64,000 bases of DNA from positions 1,580,843-1,644,842 of the forward strand of contig ML976658.1 in NCBI GenBank assembly GCA_010015655.1, written 5' to 3'. The notes beneath the pieces are model-generated. The model saw only the letters and a list, made by a program, of their open reading frames with translations, did not search any database and had not been told where the DNA came from. Source of the DNA: Bimuria novae-zelandiae CBS 107.79. Its lineage: Eukaryota; Ascomycota; Dothideomycetes; Pleosporales; Didymosphaeriaceae. The position numbers and the translations under genes are program-made. Position 1 is the first letter of the stretch. Each line of letters opens with the position of its first letter. Of the stretch, positions 10,218 to 22,023 are shown piece after piece.

Positions 10218-13200
10218 CTCCTACGAGTGGCTATAACCACCCTCACGCTAGTAGAAGCCGACGGAGTGGATCTCACGCAGGAGATCCCGGAGCTAAAAAA
10301 AAAAAAAGAGGAACAAAAGACCCTTCCTAAGTACTAGATCTTCTAAAGACTAGCTAATAATACCTACTAGATGTGCAGCAGTGCGCTACATTAATCGTCT
10401 TAGTGTAAGGCAAAAGTAATTGTCCAAGGGGCACACGCATGGGACGCCTACTGGCTAGTAGAGAAACTATAGGGGCGCCCAAAACAATACCTACGCCAGA
10501 TTACGATACAGGAACGACATGAATACGCCAAATAGTGGCAATGCACGCGTAAAGGATGCCAACAACACTCTAAGGCTAGAGTTAGGGCCTCCTATTTTTT
10601 AGGAGGTTTAGAACACTATAGGCTAAAGTAGAGCCAGTGCAGCGTGCCTAATAATTACTATAAGTACTTTCTAGCCTATTAGGCTAAGCACTATAAATAG
10701 AATAGTTAGCATTAATATTTTAATATTACCTGTAAGCTACATAGATAATAGAAGTTCGAAACAGGCTAGTTCTCTTAGGGCTTAGACCCCCGCGACACTA
10801 GCACGATAATAGGGAATACGTAGCTAGAAAGAAACGCGGACTACTTATTAATTAGGTAAGAATAATATAACCTATAGTGCTTTGCACACCTAAGCCTGCA
10901 AGAAGAGGCAGCCTTCTTAAACAGCTATCCAGGGCATAATGCATTAGCCTAGAACGAATGCCTTACTCCAAATTACCCGCAACATGGGAATCAAGGAGTA
11001 TATAAATCTAATAGGATTAGAGAGACTTACGCCCTGTATCGATAGTAATATAAGTAGCACTAAATTAAGGAAGTCTCTAAGCTATCTAAGGTCTAGGACT
11101 AGATTAAGAAAGCCGACGCTAGTTAGCCTAAAATCTTAGATAAAGGGTCTAATAATTTAAAAAACTAGATCGTCACTAGGCAACGAGCTACACTAGTAAT
11201 AGTACGATTATTATAGCTTATTAAGTAGACACTCGCTAAGTTAAGAAGCGCTTAATTAAAGACATTATAGTGCATGGACATCGTGTTATAGTACTAATTA
11301 ACCTAGGGGCAAACGCGTGTCTAATCGCCCCGCAAGTAGTTAAGAAGTATAATATACTATATTATAACAAGAAAACACCGCTATAAATAGGACTCGCGGA
11401 CGGGACCCAATCGCAAGGATATGGTAATAGTTAGCTACGCCTCAAGACAGCGCCAGTATAAGTTAATATAGAAGGCCTAGAGAGCCGACACGTCTTCACC
11501 ATCGCGGAGATAGGAGACATCGAAGCCATTGTTAGATACGAATGGCTAGAATAACATAATCCACGAATAGACTAGATTGAACGAACGATCCTTCCCTGGG
11601 ACCTACTAGCGAAGGCTTAGGCGAGCCCTAGTAGGAGGGAAACTCCCTAACCTTAGGCAAGAAAAAGGAGTCAACTATCTAGGATATAAGAAATATTAGT
11701 ATATAAGATAGACAGGATCTTAAAGTAACACCTAGGGCAGGTGCACTGCATATAGGTCCAGGAGACTAAGATAGTCCTAGACAACCCTAGTCTACTAGAA
11801 GAATACAAGGAATTCGCAGACCTATTTAAGGAACACAACGAGACTATCCTACCTAAACACAAGGAGTGGGATCACGAGATACCACTAGTAAAGGGAGCCA
11901 AGCTATGGCTAGAACGCCTAAGGCCCCTCACCTACAAATAAGAAAAAGAGTTAAAAGAGCTAATACAGAAGAATCTACGCTTAGGGAAATAGTAGCCTAG
12001 TTAGAGTCCTGTAGCCTTTCCTATACTCTTTGTTCGCAAAAAAGACGACAGGCTATAACTCTGTATAGATTACAGATAGCTAAACGCCGTGACGATTAAG
12101 AATTACTACTTATTACCACTAATAACGGAGCTTATAGATAGACTCCGAGGAGCTAAATACTTCACGAAATTCAACGTCTGGGATAGATTCTACAGGATTC
12201 AAATTACGAAAGGGTATAAGTGGAAAACGGCGTTCCGCACACGATATAGCCTTTTCGAGTATATAGTTATGCCTATAGGGCTAACTAACGCACCAGCAAC
12301 CTTCTAGGAGTTAATAAATTAAGTACTATATAAATACTTAGACGTATTCTGCACGGCGTACCTCGACGATATCTTAATATACTTACACGGAACCTTGGAA
12401 GAGCACAAAGAACATGTACGCAAAGTACTATAGAAGTTACAAAAGTATTAATTACTCCTATACCTTAAGAAGTGCGAGTTCTATGTTACTAAGACGGAAT
12501 ATTTGGGATTTGTGATATCCCGAGAAGGTGTTAAGATAGACCTAAAGAAGATCGCGATAATAGAAGAATAGCTACTATTATAATTAGTAAAAGATATCTA
12601 GTCTTTTTTAGGCTTTACTAACTTCTATCGCAAATTTATTAGGAACTACTTAAAGACGACTACTCCGTTAACAGAACTTATAAAGATAGGGAAATGGCGA
12701 CCTTTATAAAAGGCAGAAATAGCGGCTTTTAAGTAGCTTAAACGCCTATTCCTAACAGCACCCCTACTATAGATGTACGACCTAGAGCGGCGACATTATA
12801 TCTACACGAATGCATCGGACTACGTGCTGGGGGCCGTATTATTACAAGAATGCGACGATGGCAAATAGAGACCTATCTTCTATTACGCACGCAAGCTCTC
12901 AGGAGTAGAACTAAATTATAAGATTCACGACAAGGAGTTACTCGTAATTATTAACTATTTTAAGCAATAGGAAGCGTAGCTTAAAGGAGTAAAGTACTAG
13001 ACAGAGGTCTTTTTAAATTACCTTAACCTCACGCGCTTCACAACCACAAAAAAGCTTAATTAACAACAAGCTAGATAGTTAGAATAGATAGCGGAATTTG
13101 ACTTCCGCATCACCCATTTACCTAGCAACTTAAACGCCGTAGTAGACGCACTTAGCAGGCGTTTAGATCTTATAAAAGAAGATAATAGAAGTAACTATAT

Positions 13201-14852
13201 TATAATCCTAACCTACGCGAAGGACGGAACCCTTCGCTATAATAAGATATAACTTACGCTAGCACTAGAAGCACGGCGCGCGGATCTTACCTATTATAGG
13301 CTAGTTATAAAAGAGATACAGGATTATAATAGGCTTAAGGATAAAGATTGCCAAGCGTATAATCTCTACTAAGCTATAAAATTAACGGCACAGGACTATT
13401 AAAACTATATTTAAATTAGCGAGCAGATGGCTCCGCTACTAATTAAAAAACTATATAAAGATAAGGATTAGGGACACCTAGGAATCGCTAAAACGACGCG
13501 TCGAATCGCGAATAAATATGCCATCCCTAGGCTACGCCAGGCAGTACAGAAGGTTTTAGGCAACTATTTAGCCTGTTACAAGAACAAGCCTAAGAGACAT
13601 AAGCCCTATAGCCTCTTATAACCACTACAGCCGCCCCTAAGACCATAGTTAAGCGTGATTATGGACTTTATCGTAAAGCTATTGGCATCACTAGCACTAG
13701 AGAATAAAAATCCCTATAACTTAATCTTAGTTATAATCTGTTAACTTACTAAGGAATCGAGGTTTGTGCCAATTAGGGAAGCTATATTAGCAGAAGAACT
13801 AGCCTATATGGTAGAACGAGAACTAATATTACAGGTTGGACGACCTAAGGAGTTTATTACAGACAGGGCCAAGATATTCATATCGTTATACTAGACCACG
13901 TTTATAGCTAAATTAGGGATTAAGCACAAGCTTATAACAAGCTTCTATCCTAAAATAGATAGCTAAACTAAGCGAATAAACTAAACGTTAGAACAGTATC
14001 TCTAGATATATATAAATAAGCTTTAAGATAACTAGGTTGAGCTATTACCAACGGCCCAGCTAGCATACAATAGCGCAAGATCGGCGACTACGGGGTACTC
14101 GCCATATTACGCCAACCATGGATGTGAGCCAACGACTTACTAGGATCTATTAGACATCCAGAGCATTGCAAAGAACGCAGCTAATAAGGCCAAACTCATG
14201 CAGAACCTATATAAAACACTACACAAGAATATCGCGCGACGTAACAAATAAATAGTGCGATAAGCAAATAAGAAAAAGATTATAGGACTAATATTTAAAA
14301 AGGGGGATAGAGTCCTCCTCTTACAAAAAAATCTTAAGATAATAAGGCTAAGTAAAAAACTAGATAACCTTTAAAAGGGACTATTCGAAATCTAAGAGGT
14401 TAGGGGACTAGTTAATTTTAAACTATAGCTACCTATAGATACACGGATCCACCCGGTCTTCCACAAGTTATTGTTGGAACCAGCACTACTAGACGCCGAA
14501 CTAGAAACCTAGCTCGAACTCGAAGATAAGGAGTATAAGGTTAAAGCTATTAGGGACCTACAAAAAATCGGGCGTCAGTATAAGTATCTAGTAAAGTAGG
14601 AAGGATGGCCAGAGAATTATAATACGTAGAAACTAGTATAAAACCTTACAAACTATAAGACAGCGCTAAAGAGGTTCTACGAGGAATATCTAGAGGCGCC
14701 GCGACCAGATTAGCAAGGAACTTAGAAAAGTTAAAAGATATAGAAGGATTAAAAGGAATAAATAAGTTAGCCTATAACTAGCCTAAGTTAGTCTATAAAG
14801 GTGCATATAGTAATAGTTCGCGAAAGCTAGTACCCTTTAAATTCTCCTCTTG

Positions 14853-15212
14853 TTACTTTAACGCCTTAATTGCATTAGCAACGCGTAAGTCGTGCTAGGT
14901 ATAGTTATACTCCTTCTCTTCTATCTCTACTAACTCTCGCTTAAGACGCGCAGTCTTAAGAGCAGCCTAAGCTTAACGCTTTTTACGCTTTTCCTTTTAA
15001 ACATGCTCCTAATCCTTCCTAGGAATCTATAGACTATATTTAGCATAGGCAGCGAGATAGCCTGTATACTATCTAGAGGCAGCGTTAATAAAACACCGTA
15101 ACTTCTTCTTTTAATAACGCTTATAACTAGACGCTATTTCTAGGCCTTAAGCTTCTACCTTTTGCGCACGAGCACGACGGGTCGCTAGGGATAAATAGGG
15201 GGTTCTTAGCAT
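14853..15212 (-). pseudogene. Antisense third ORF of Gypsy B, basic coiled-coil protein
   Basis: Opposite to gag-pol, between the chromodomain and the 3' LTR. An ATG at 15212 opens a 119-codon frame (MLRTPYLSLATRRAR...), rich in Lys, Arg and Ala, ending in a helical RLKRELVEIEEKE segment and a TAA at 14853. About a dozen internal stops fall where Gln or Trp codons would suit. A long aligned frame in a mutated element suggests it was once coding. Function unknown. Confidence 0.5.
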
Positions 15213-15360
15213 AGTTAGTAAGGCGAGGGAAATTAAGGAGAGGCTATAGTCTGCCTTAGGACGCGGGGGGACGCACCTTTATAGTAATTAGCACTAACGC
15301 GCTGATAGCATAGCATAGTAAAGCAAGATATTAAAACGATAACCTTAAAGAGGGGGATAG

Positions 15361-15794
15361 TGTTACGACCACGAACCCTATAAAAATAAAAAAGCTAGAT
15401 AATTACGCTAAGAGAGTAATTATTAATAAAGTAGTAGAGTTAACGGGACCTAACGGGGCGCGGGGTAGCTTAGTTAGTAGTCACGTAATAAAGTCCTGCA
15501 TAAAAGGAAGTCCCATGGGACTACAGGGCCTTAGCGGGACTACGAAGAAGGAATAGGCTAGTATATAGTATGGTAACTTTCCTATTGTTGTTTCCTTCCT
15601 CGTAGTCAACTCATATATCTTCTGTGCGAGTACGTTCTCCTATACAGACTAATAGTTATCTTATTTATTATAAGATTAGATTGTCTAGCCGCGCTAAGTG
15701 TCGCATCAACTTGTACCACTGAATAATCCGTGAAGCACCACGATACCTTACCGCCCTAACCTAGATCGGAATAAGGTGTGAGAGCCTCATAACA
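15361..15794 (+). repeat. Gypsy B 3' LTR (434 bp)
   Basis: Begins TGTTACGACC directly after a purine-rich tract (AAAGAGGGGGATAG) and ends CTCATAACA, followed by the duplicated CCTTA. It is about 18 bp shorter than its partner, mainly in the U3-like GGGACTAC repeat zone. Confidence 0.9.
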
Positions 15795-17135
15795 CCTTAG
15801 GGCATAGACCCCCGCGACACTAGTATAATAATAAGGAACACTTAGCTAGGAAGAAATATAAATTACCTAATAATTAGATAAGATAAATGTAACCTATAGT
15901 GCTTTACGCACCTAAGCCTGTAGGAAGAGGTAGCCTCTTTAAATAGCTACTTAAGATATAACGTATTAGCCTAGAACAAATACCTTACTCTATATTACCC
16001 GCAATATAGGAATTAGGGAGTGTATAAGTCTAATAGGATCTAAGAAACCTATGCGCTATATTAATAGTAATATAAATAGTATAGGGCTAAAAAAGTCTTA
16101 AAGCTAGCCTGACTTACGAATTAGATCTAAGAGGCAGAGGCCTCGTGGGAAGCCTAAGATAGGCCCGAGAATTTAAAAAACTAGACTATCACTAGGCAAT
16201 AAGCTATACTAGTAATAGTGTAATTATTATAACTTATTAAGTTAACACTCGCTAAGTTAAGAAACGCTTAATTAAGAATATTACGGTGCACGGGCATTGT
16301 GTTATAGTACTTATTAACTTAGGGGCGAACGCGTGCCTAATAGCCCTATAAGTAGTTAAAAAATATAATATACTATATTATAATAAGAGAATACTACTAT
16401 AAATAGGACTTACGGACGGGACCTAATCGCAAGGATATAGTAATAGTTAGCTACGCCTTGAAATGGCGCCGGTACAAGTTAATATAAAAGGTCTAGAAAG
16501 CTAACACGTCTTTACTATCGCAAAGATAGGAGATATTAAAGCTATCGTTAGGTATAAATAGCTAGAACAACATAATCTATAAATAGACTAGATTAAACGA
16601 ACGATCCTTCCCTAGAACCTGCTAGCAATAGCTTAAACGAGCCCTAGCGAAAGGGAAACTCTCTAGGAACCTTAGACAAGGAAGGAGAATAGACTATTTA
16701 AGATATAAGAAATATTAGTATGCAAGATAGACAGGATTTTATAGTAATACCTAGAACAGGTACACTATATATAGGTCTAGAAGGCTAAGATAGTCCTAGA
16801 CAACCTAGGTTTACTAGAAGAATATAAGAAATTCGTAGATCTATTTAAGGAGCACGACGAGACCGTCCTGCCTAAATATAAGAAATAGGATTACGAGATA
16901 CTACTAATAAAAGGAGCTAAGCTATAGCTAAAACGCCTAAGGCCCCTTACCTATAAATAGGAAAAAGAGTTAAAGGAGCTAATATAAAAGAATCTACGCT
17001 TAGAGAAGTAAAGACTTAGTTAGAGCCTTATAGCTTTCCCTATACTCTTTATTTATAAAAAAGATAGCAGACTACGACTATATGTAGATTATAGATAGCT
17101 AAATACTATTATAGTTAAAAACTGCTACTTGCTAC

Positions 17136-17481
17136 TGTCCGATTACATGGCCCTTTGCATCTGCAAGGAGGCTGGCGCACTTACGCCCGTACATTCCGCC
17201 CATGCTGAGGGGGTGTGTCTGATCACATGGTCCTTTGCATATGCAAGGAGGCTGGCGCACTTACGCCCTTGCATTCCGCCCTTGCATTCCGCCCTCGCTC
17301 AACGCGCAAGGAATGACGCAAGGAATAAAGCAAGGGATATCTAGGCAGGCAACCCAAAGATAAAAGGCAGAGTCCTAGACCTCTTAGGAAACAGGACACA
17401 ATTAACACAGAATTCATACCTCAATTCATCTCAATCAATCATCATCTTTTTATCTCATCAGATTACCCCTCTAATCTGACA
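17136..17481 (+). mobile_element. Solo LTR C (346 bp) in the Gypsy A reverse transcriptase
   Basis: Begins TGTCCGATTA and ends TAATCTGACA, imperfect inverted ends of the TG..CA type, flanked by the 5-bp duplication GCTAC (17131-17135 and 17482-17486). Base composition is normal and there is no RIP bias, in sharp contrast to the surrounding sequence, so it arrived after the main RIP episode. Two 80-bp-spaced copies of a segment containing AAGGAGGCTGGCGCACTTACGC lie at about 17141 and 17221. It is unlike LTRs A and B. The parent could be a Copia-type element; the sequence does not say. Confidence 0.8.
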
Positions 17482-20109
17482 GCTACCCCTAATAACGGAG
17501 CTTATAAACTAACTCTAAGGAGCTAAGTAGTTTACAAAATTTAATATCTAGGATAGATTCTATAGGATTTAAATAGTAAAAAGCTATAAGTGGAAGATAG
17601 CCTTTCGCACGCGATATAGCCTTTTTAAGTATATAATTATACTAATAGGGCTAACTAACGCACTAGTAACCTTCTAGAAGCTAATAAATTAAGTATTATA
17701 TAAATACTTAGACGTATTCTGCACGGTATACCTCGACGACATATTAATATACTTAAGTAGAATATTAGAAGAACATAAGGAATATGTTCGTAAGGTGTTA
17801 TAAAAGTTACAAGAGTATAGATTGCTCCTACACCCTAAGAAATATAAGTTCCACGTCACAGAAACGGAATATCTGGGATTTGTAATATCCCGTGAAGGTG
17901 TTAAAATAGACCTAAAAAAGATCGCGATAATAGAAGAATAGCTACTACTAAAATTAGTAAAAGATATCTAATTTTTTTTAGGCTTTACTAACTTCTATCG
18001 CAAATTTATTAGGAACTACTCTAAGGTTACCGCTCTACTAATAGAACTTATAAAGATAGGAAAATAGCAACCTCTATAAGAAGTAGAGAAGAGAGCTTTT
18101 AAATAGCTAAAGCGCCTATTCTTAATGGCACCCCTACTATAGATATACGACCTAGATCGGCGACATCGCATCTACACAGACGCATCCGACTATGCGATAG
18201 GGGCCGTATTACTATAAGAATATAATAATAAGAAATAGAGACCAGTCTTCTACCACGCAAGAAAGCTTTTAAGAGTAAAGCTTAACTATAAGATCTACGA
18301 TAAAGAACTGCTAGTAATTATTAATTATTTTAAGTAATAGGAAGTATAGCTTAAAGGAGCCAAGTATTAAATAGAGGTATTTTCTAACTATCTTAATCTA
18401 ACATGCTTTACTATAACTAAAAAGCTTAATTAGTAACAGGCTAAATAGTCTAAATAAATAGTAAAATTTAACTTCCGTATTATATATTTACTAAGAAACG
18501 TAAACGCTGCGGTAGACGCACTAAGTAGATAATTAAATCTTATAGAAGAATATAATAGAGGTAACTACGTTGTAATCCTAACTAAGGTAAAGGATAGAAC
18601 CCTTTACTATAATAAGACATAACTTGCGCTAGCACTAGAGGTGTAACGCGCGGACTTTACCTATTATAGACTAGTTATAGATAGGATATAGGAGTATAGT
18701 AGACTTATAGATAAGGATTATTAAGTATATAACCTCTACTAAGCCACAAGATTAACGGCACGAGACTATTAAAACTATATCTAGATTAGCGAGTAGATAG
18801 CTCTATTACTAATTAAAAAGCTACACGAAGACAAGGACTAGGGACACCTAAGAATTACTAAAATAACGCGTTAAATTACGAATAAATATACTATCCCTAG
18901 GCTACGCTAGGTAGTACAGAAGGTGCTAGGCAACTGTTTGGCCTATTATAAGAATAAGCCTAAGAGACATAAGCCCTATAGCCTCTTATAGCTATTAAAG
19001 CCACCCCTAAGGCTATAGTCTAGTGTAACTATAGACTTTATTATAAAGCTACTAGCATTACTAGCACTAAGGAATAAGAATCCCTATAACTTAATTTTAG
19101 TTATAATCTATTAACTTACTAAGGAGTTAAGGTTTGTGCTAATTAGGGAAGCTATATTAGTAGAAGAACTAGCCTATATAGTAGAATAAGAACTAATATT
19201 ATAGATTAGACGACCCGACAAGTTTATTATAGATAGAGCTAAGATATTTATATTATTATATTAGACTACGTTTATTGCTAAATTAGGGATTAAGCATAAG
19301 CTCACGACGAGCTTCCATCCTAAAATAGATAGCTAAACAGAACGTACTAACTAAACGCTAGAATAATACCTCTAGATGTATGTAAACAAGCTCTAAGATA
19401 ACTAGGTTAAGCTATTACTAATAGCCTAGCTGGCATATAATAGCGCAAGATCGGTAACTACGGGATACTCGCCGTATTACGCCAACCATGGATGCGAGCC
19501 AACGACTCACCAGGATCTATTAGATATCTAAAGCATTGTAAAGGACATAGCTAATAAAGCCAAACTTATACGGGATCTGCACAAGGCACTACGCTAGAAC
19601 ATTACGTAACGTAATAAATAAATAGTAAAATAGGTAAATAAGAAAAGAATTAAGGGACTAACTTTTAAGGAGGAGGATAGAGTCCTCCTCTTATAAAAAA
19701 ATCTTAAGATAATAAGGCTAAGTAAAAAACTAAATAATTTTTAAAAAGGACTATTTAAAATTTAAGAGGTTAAAGGACTAGTAAATTTTAGACTATAATT
19801 ACCTATAAATACACGTATCCACCTAGTCTTCTACAAGTTATTATTAGAACTAGCACCACTAAACGCCGAACTAGAAACATAACTTAAATTTAAGGACAAG
19901 GAGTACAAGATTAAAGTAATTAGAGATCCATAGAAAATTAGGCGTTAGTATAAGTACCTAGTAAAATAGGAAGGATGGCTAGAGAACTATAATACGTAGA
20001 AACTAGTAAGAAACCTTACTAACTATAAAAAGACTTTAGAGAAGTTCTACTAAGAGCATCTAGAAAAGCTAAGGCTAAGGGTTTAAGATTATTAAGATTA
20101 AAAGGCGGA

Positions 20110-20597
20110 GGATAGATAGACTAGTCTAAGCTAAAAGAACTAAGTATAAGACCCCTTTTTAGCTAAGTAACGTCCTAGCCTAGTAATTCTATCCCCTTAA
20201 GACGTTTAATTTCCTTAATAAATTTTATTAAGTTAGCAAGAAGTTTTCCCTTATACTCCTTTAGTAGACATTTCTACTTTAGTAACTTTTTCCTTTTACT
20301 ATAAGTAGCCTAAAGGGCTACTATAGCTACTTCTTTTTTAACTACTATCGCCTTCTCTAGGCGCTTAAGCCTATCTACCTTAGAATTAATTAAAGAGAAG
20401 TTTAAAACTATAGGTTCTACTAGCTTATACTTTGCAACGCTATTTTTATAATAGTTACTATACTATATCTTAAGAAAAGATAGCTTATAGGTTAAGCCCT
20501 TCTTCGCGCAGTATTTGCAAGACACTATAGTAGTCTAACTAACTAAATTTATTTAATCTCTAATAGAATAATAATAGAGAATACTTTAAGAGGACAT
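20110..20597 (-). pseudogene. Antisense third ORF of Gypsy A, Cys-cluster plus coiled coil
   Basis: Runs opposite to gag-pol between the chromodomain and 3' LTR. The ATG at 20597 begins MSS.SILYYYSIRD (one stop) and leads to SCKYCAKKGL. Several following Tyr codons (TAC/TAT) could be mutated Cys codons of a small zinc-binding cluster. A Lys-rich helical region follows (DRLKRLEKAIVVKKE). The 3' limit is approximate. It differs from the Gypsy B antisense frame. Function unknown. Confidence 0.5.
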
Positions 20598-20638
20598 TAG
20601 CTACTGCATAAGGACATGTAGAGGAAGGAGGAGGATAG

Positions 20639-21087
20639 TATTACGATCTAAAAGTTAACAGTGGGACGGAGAGCCTTATAATGGCATCCGGGCCCCACCT
20701 CAGGCTTACGTAACGTCCCAGGCTGTCCCAGACGCCAAGACCATGGGACACCGTGGGACCACGTGACCCTGATTACGTGATGTCCTAGGAAATCCTATAG
20801 GATCCCATAGTTCCGGGTTATGGGACATCGTGGGATTCTATAAGACAAGGAGGATATATATATAGGATGGTTTTCCTTTGTTATACTCCTTGTAGTTAAC
20901 TTACATATCTTCTGTGCGAGTACGTTCTCCTATATAGACTAATAGTTATCTTACCTTATTATAAGATTAAATTATTTAGCCTCGCGCTAAGTGTCGCATT
21001 AACTTATACTACTAAATAATCTATAAAGCACTACGATATCTTACTGCCCTAACCCGAATTAGAACAAGGTGTAAGAGCTTTATAACA
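20639..21087 (+). repeat. Gypsy A 3' LTR (449 bp)
   Basis: Begins TATTACGATC (ancestral TGTTACGATC), preceded by the polypurine tract AGGAAGGAGGAGGATAG, and ends TTATAACA. It has exactly the length of the 5' LTR and differs from it almost only by transitions. Confidence 0.9.
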
Positions 21088-21550
21088 ATACTAAAAAGCC
21101 CTCTCTTGACGTAATTATAAGCCTAACTTAAAGAAGCTAACTAAGCCAGAGGAAAAGGCTCTAGTCTAATATATACTTAAGCTTAACTAGCGAGGAATAG
21201 GTATAATAAGGGATATAGTCTAAGATATAGCTAATAATCTACTTACTAAGCGTAGTAAAGAGCCTATTAGTAAGTACTAAGTAGATAGGCTTAAGACGCG
21301 TACGCTAGAAATTAAGTTTTAAAAAAGCTATTTATATAATTATTAGTAAGCTCTAAATAAAGATCTACGCGTTATAACGCCCTAGTTTAAGCTAGTTATT
21401 AATATTAAGGCTAAGTATAGTATTACTAATAATAATACGTATAACTTTAACGAGACAGGCTTCATAATAGAGGTAATATAAAATTAGATAGTCTTTATAA
21501 GCTCTAAGAAGTAAAGCAACCTAAAGAAAATTTAACCTAATAACTATAAG

Positions 21551-22023
21551 TGTTATGAGGCTCTCACACCTTGTTCCGATCCGGGTTAGGGCGGTAAGGT
21601 ATCGTGGTGCTTCACGGATTATTCAGTGGTACAAGTTGATGCGACACTTAGCGCGGCTAGACAATCCAATCTTATAACGAATAAGATAACTATTAGTCTG
21701 TATAGGAGAACGTACTCGCACAGAAGATATATAAGTTAACTACGAAGAGAGAAACAATATAGGAGAACTATCACACTATATACTAGTCTACTTCTTCCTC
21801 GTAGTCCCGCCAAGACGTCTTTCTCTGAGGTAGTCCGTGGGACTTCCTATAGTCCCGTACTTTATGCGGGACTTCTCGCTTATGCGGGACTTCATCACGT
21901 GACTGCTGACCTAAGCTGCCCCGCGCCCCGTTAGGTCCCGTTAACTCTACTACTTCGTCAACAATTACTCTCTTGGCGTAATTGTCTGGCTTCTTCATCC
22001 TTGTGGGGTTCGTGGTCGTAACA
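21551..22023 (-). mobile_element. Solo LTR of the Gypsy B family, reversed, inside Tn1
   Basis: 473 bp reading TGTTATGAGGCTCTCACACC ... GTGGTCGTAACA on the plus strand, the reverse complement of LTR B, flanked by ATAAG on both sides (21546-21550 and 22024-22028). It is barely RIP-affected and slightly longer than the LTRs of Gypsy B, with an extra GCGGGACTTC-containing segment. It probably arose by LTR-LTR recombination after a younger insertion. Confidence 0.88.

Larger units (their letters stand above)
8626..14720 (+). pseudogene. Gypsy B gag-pol, RIP-mutated
   Basis: Gag reads from about 8626 and carries a degraded zinc knuckle near 9530-9575. It is interrupted by the SINE-like element. 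The protease trace LGANACLIAP lies near 11300. Reverse transcriptase includes [12 protein letters not shown] and YLDD at 12359-12370, followed by RNase H (NASDYVLGA). Integrase shows an HHCC-like region near 13470-13620 and three catalytic acidic positions, in MDFI, ITDRAK and LEQYL contexts. A chromodomain lies near 14575-14640 (YKYLVK, EGWPENYN), placing it among chromoviruses that target heterochromatin. Confidence 0.85.
8136..15794 (+). mobile_element. Gypsy B: second Ty3/Gypsy chromovirus inserted in Gypsy A
   Basis: Flanked by the target duplication CCTTA (8131-8135 and 15795-15799). The 5' LTR is 452 bp and the 3' LTR 434 bp. Without the SINE-like insertion at 9617-10217 it is 7,043 bp. 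It has the same gene order as Gypsy A and clear homology across gag-pol and the 3' half of the LTR, but a different U3 and a different antisense frame. It inserted between the gag and protease regions of A. It is mutated less heavily than A in places, in line with a later arrival. Confidence 0.92.
6620..20080 (+). pseudogene. Gypsy A gag-pol, RIP-mutated
   Basis: Gag ends in a zinc knuckle with Cys codons at 7498 and 7507, His at 7522 and Cys at 7537 (CX2CX4HX4C). A Trp/Cys-rich spacer follows, then the Gypsy B insertion. The remains of an aspartic protease lie near 16290-16340 (LGANACLI). Reverse transcriptase carries YLDD at 17729-17740. The solo LTR at 17136 splits the start of that domain. 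RNase H (TDASDYAIG, near 18175), integrase and a chromodomain near 19940-20015 complete pol. Stops replace Gln/Trp throughout. Confidence 0.85.
6110..21087 (+). mobile_element. Gypsy A: Ty3/Gypsy chromovirus inserted in Tn1
   Basis: A complete retrotransposon with 449-bp LTRs, flanked by the 5-bp target duplication ATACT (6105-6109 and 21088-21092). Removing nested Gypsy B (8136-15794) and the 346-bp solo LTR (17136-17481) with their duplications leaves 6,963 bp. Internal order is gag with a CCHC knuckle, protease, reverse transcriptase, RNase H, integrase and chromodomain, then an antisense frame and a purine-rich tract before the 3' LTR. The two LTRs differ mainly by C/T and G/A transitions, as expected from RIP after insertion. 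Confidence 0.92.
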
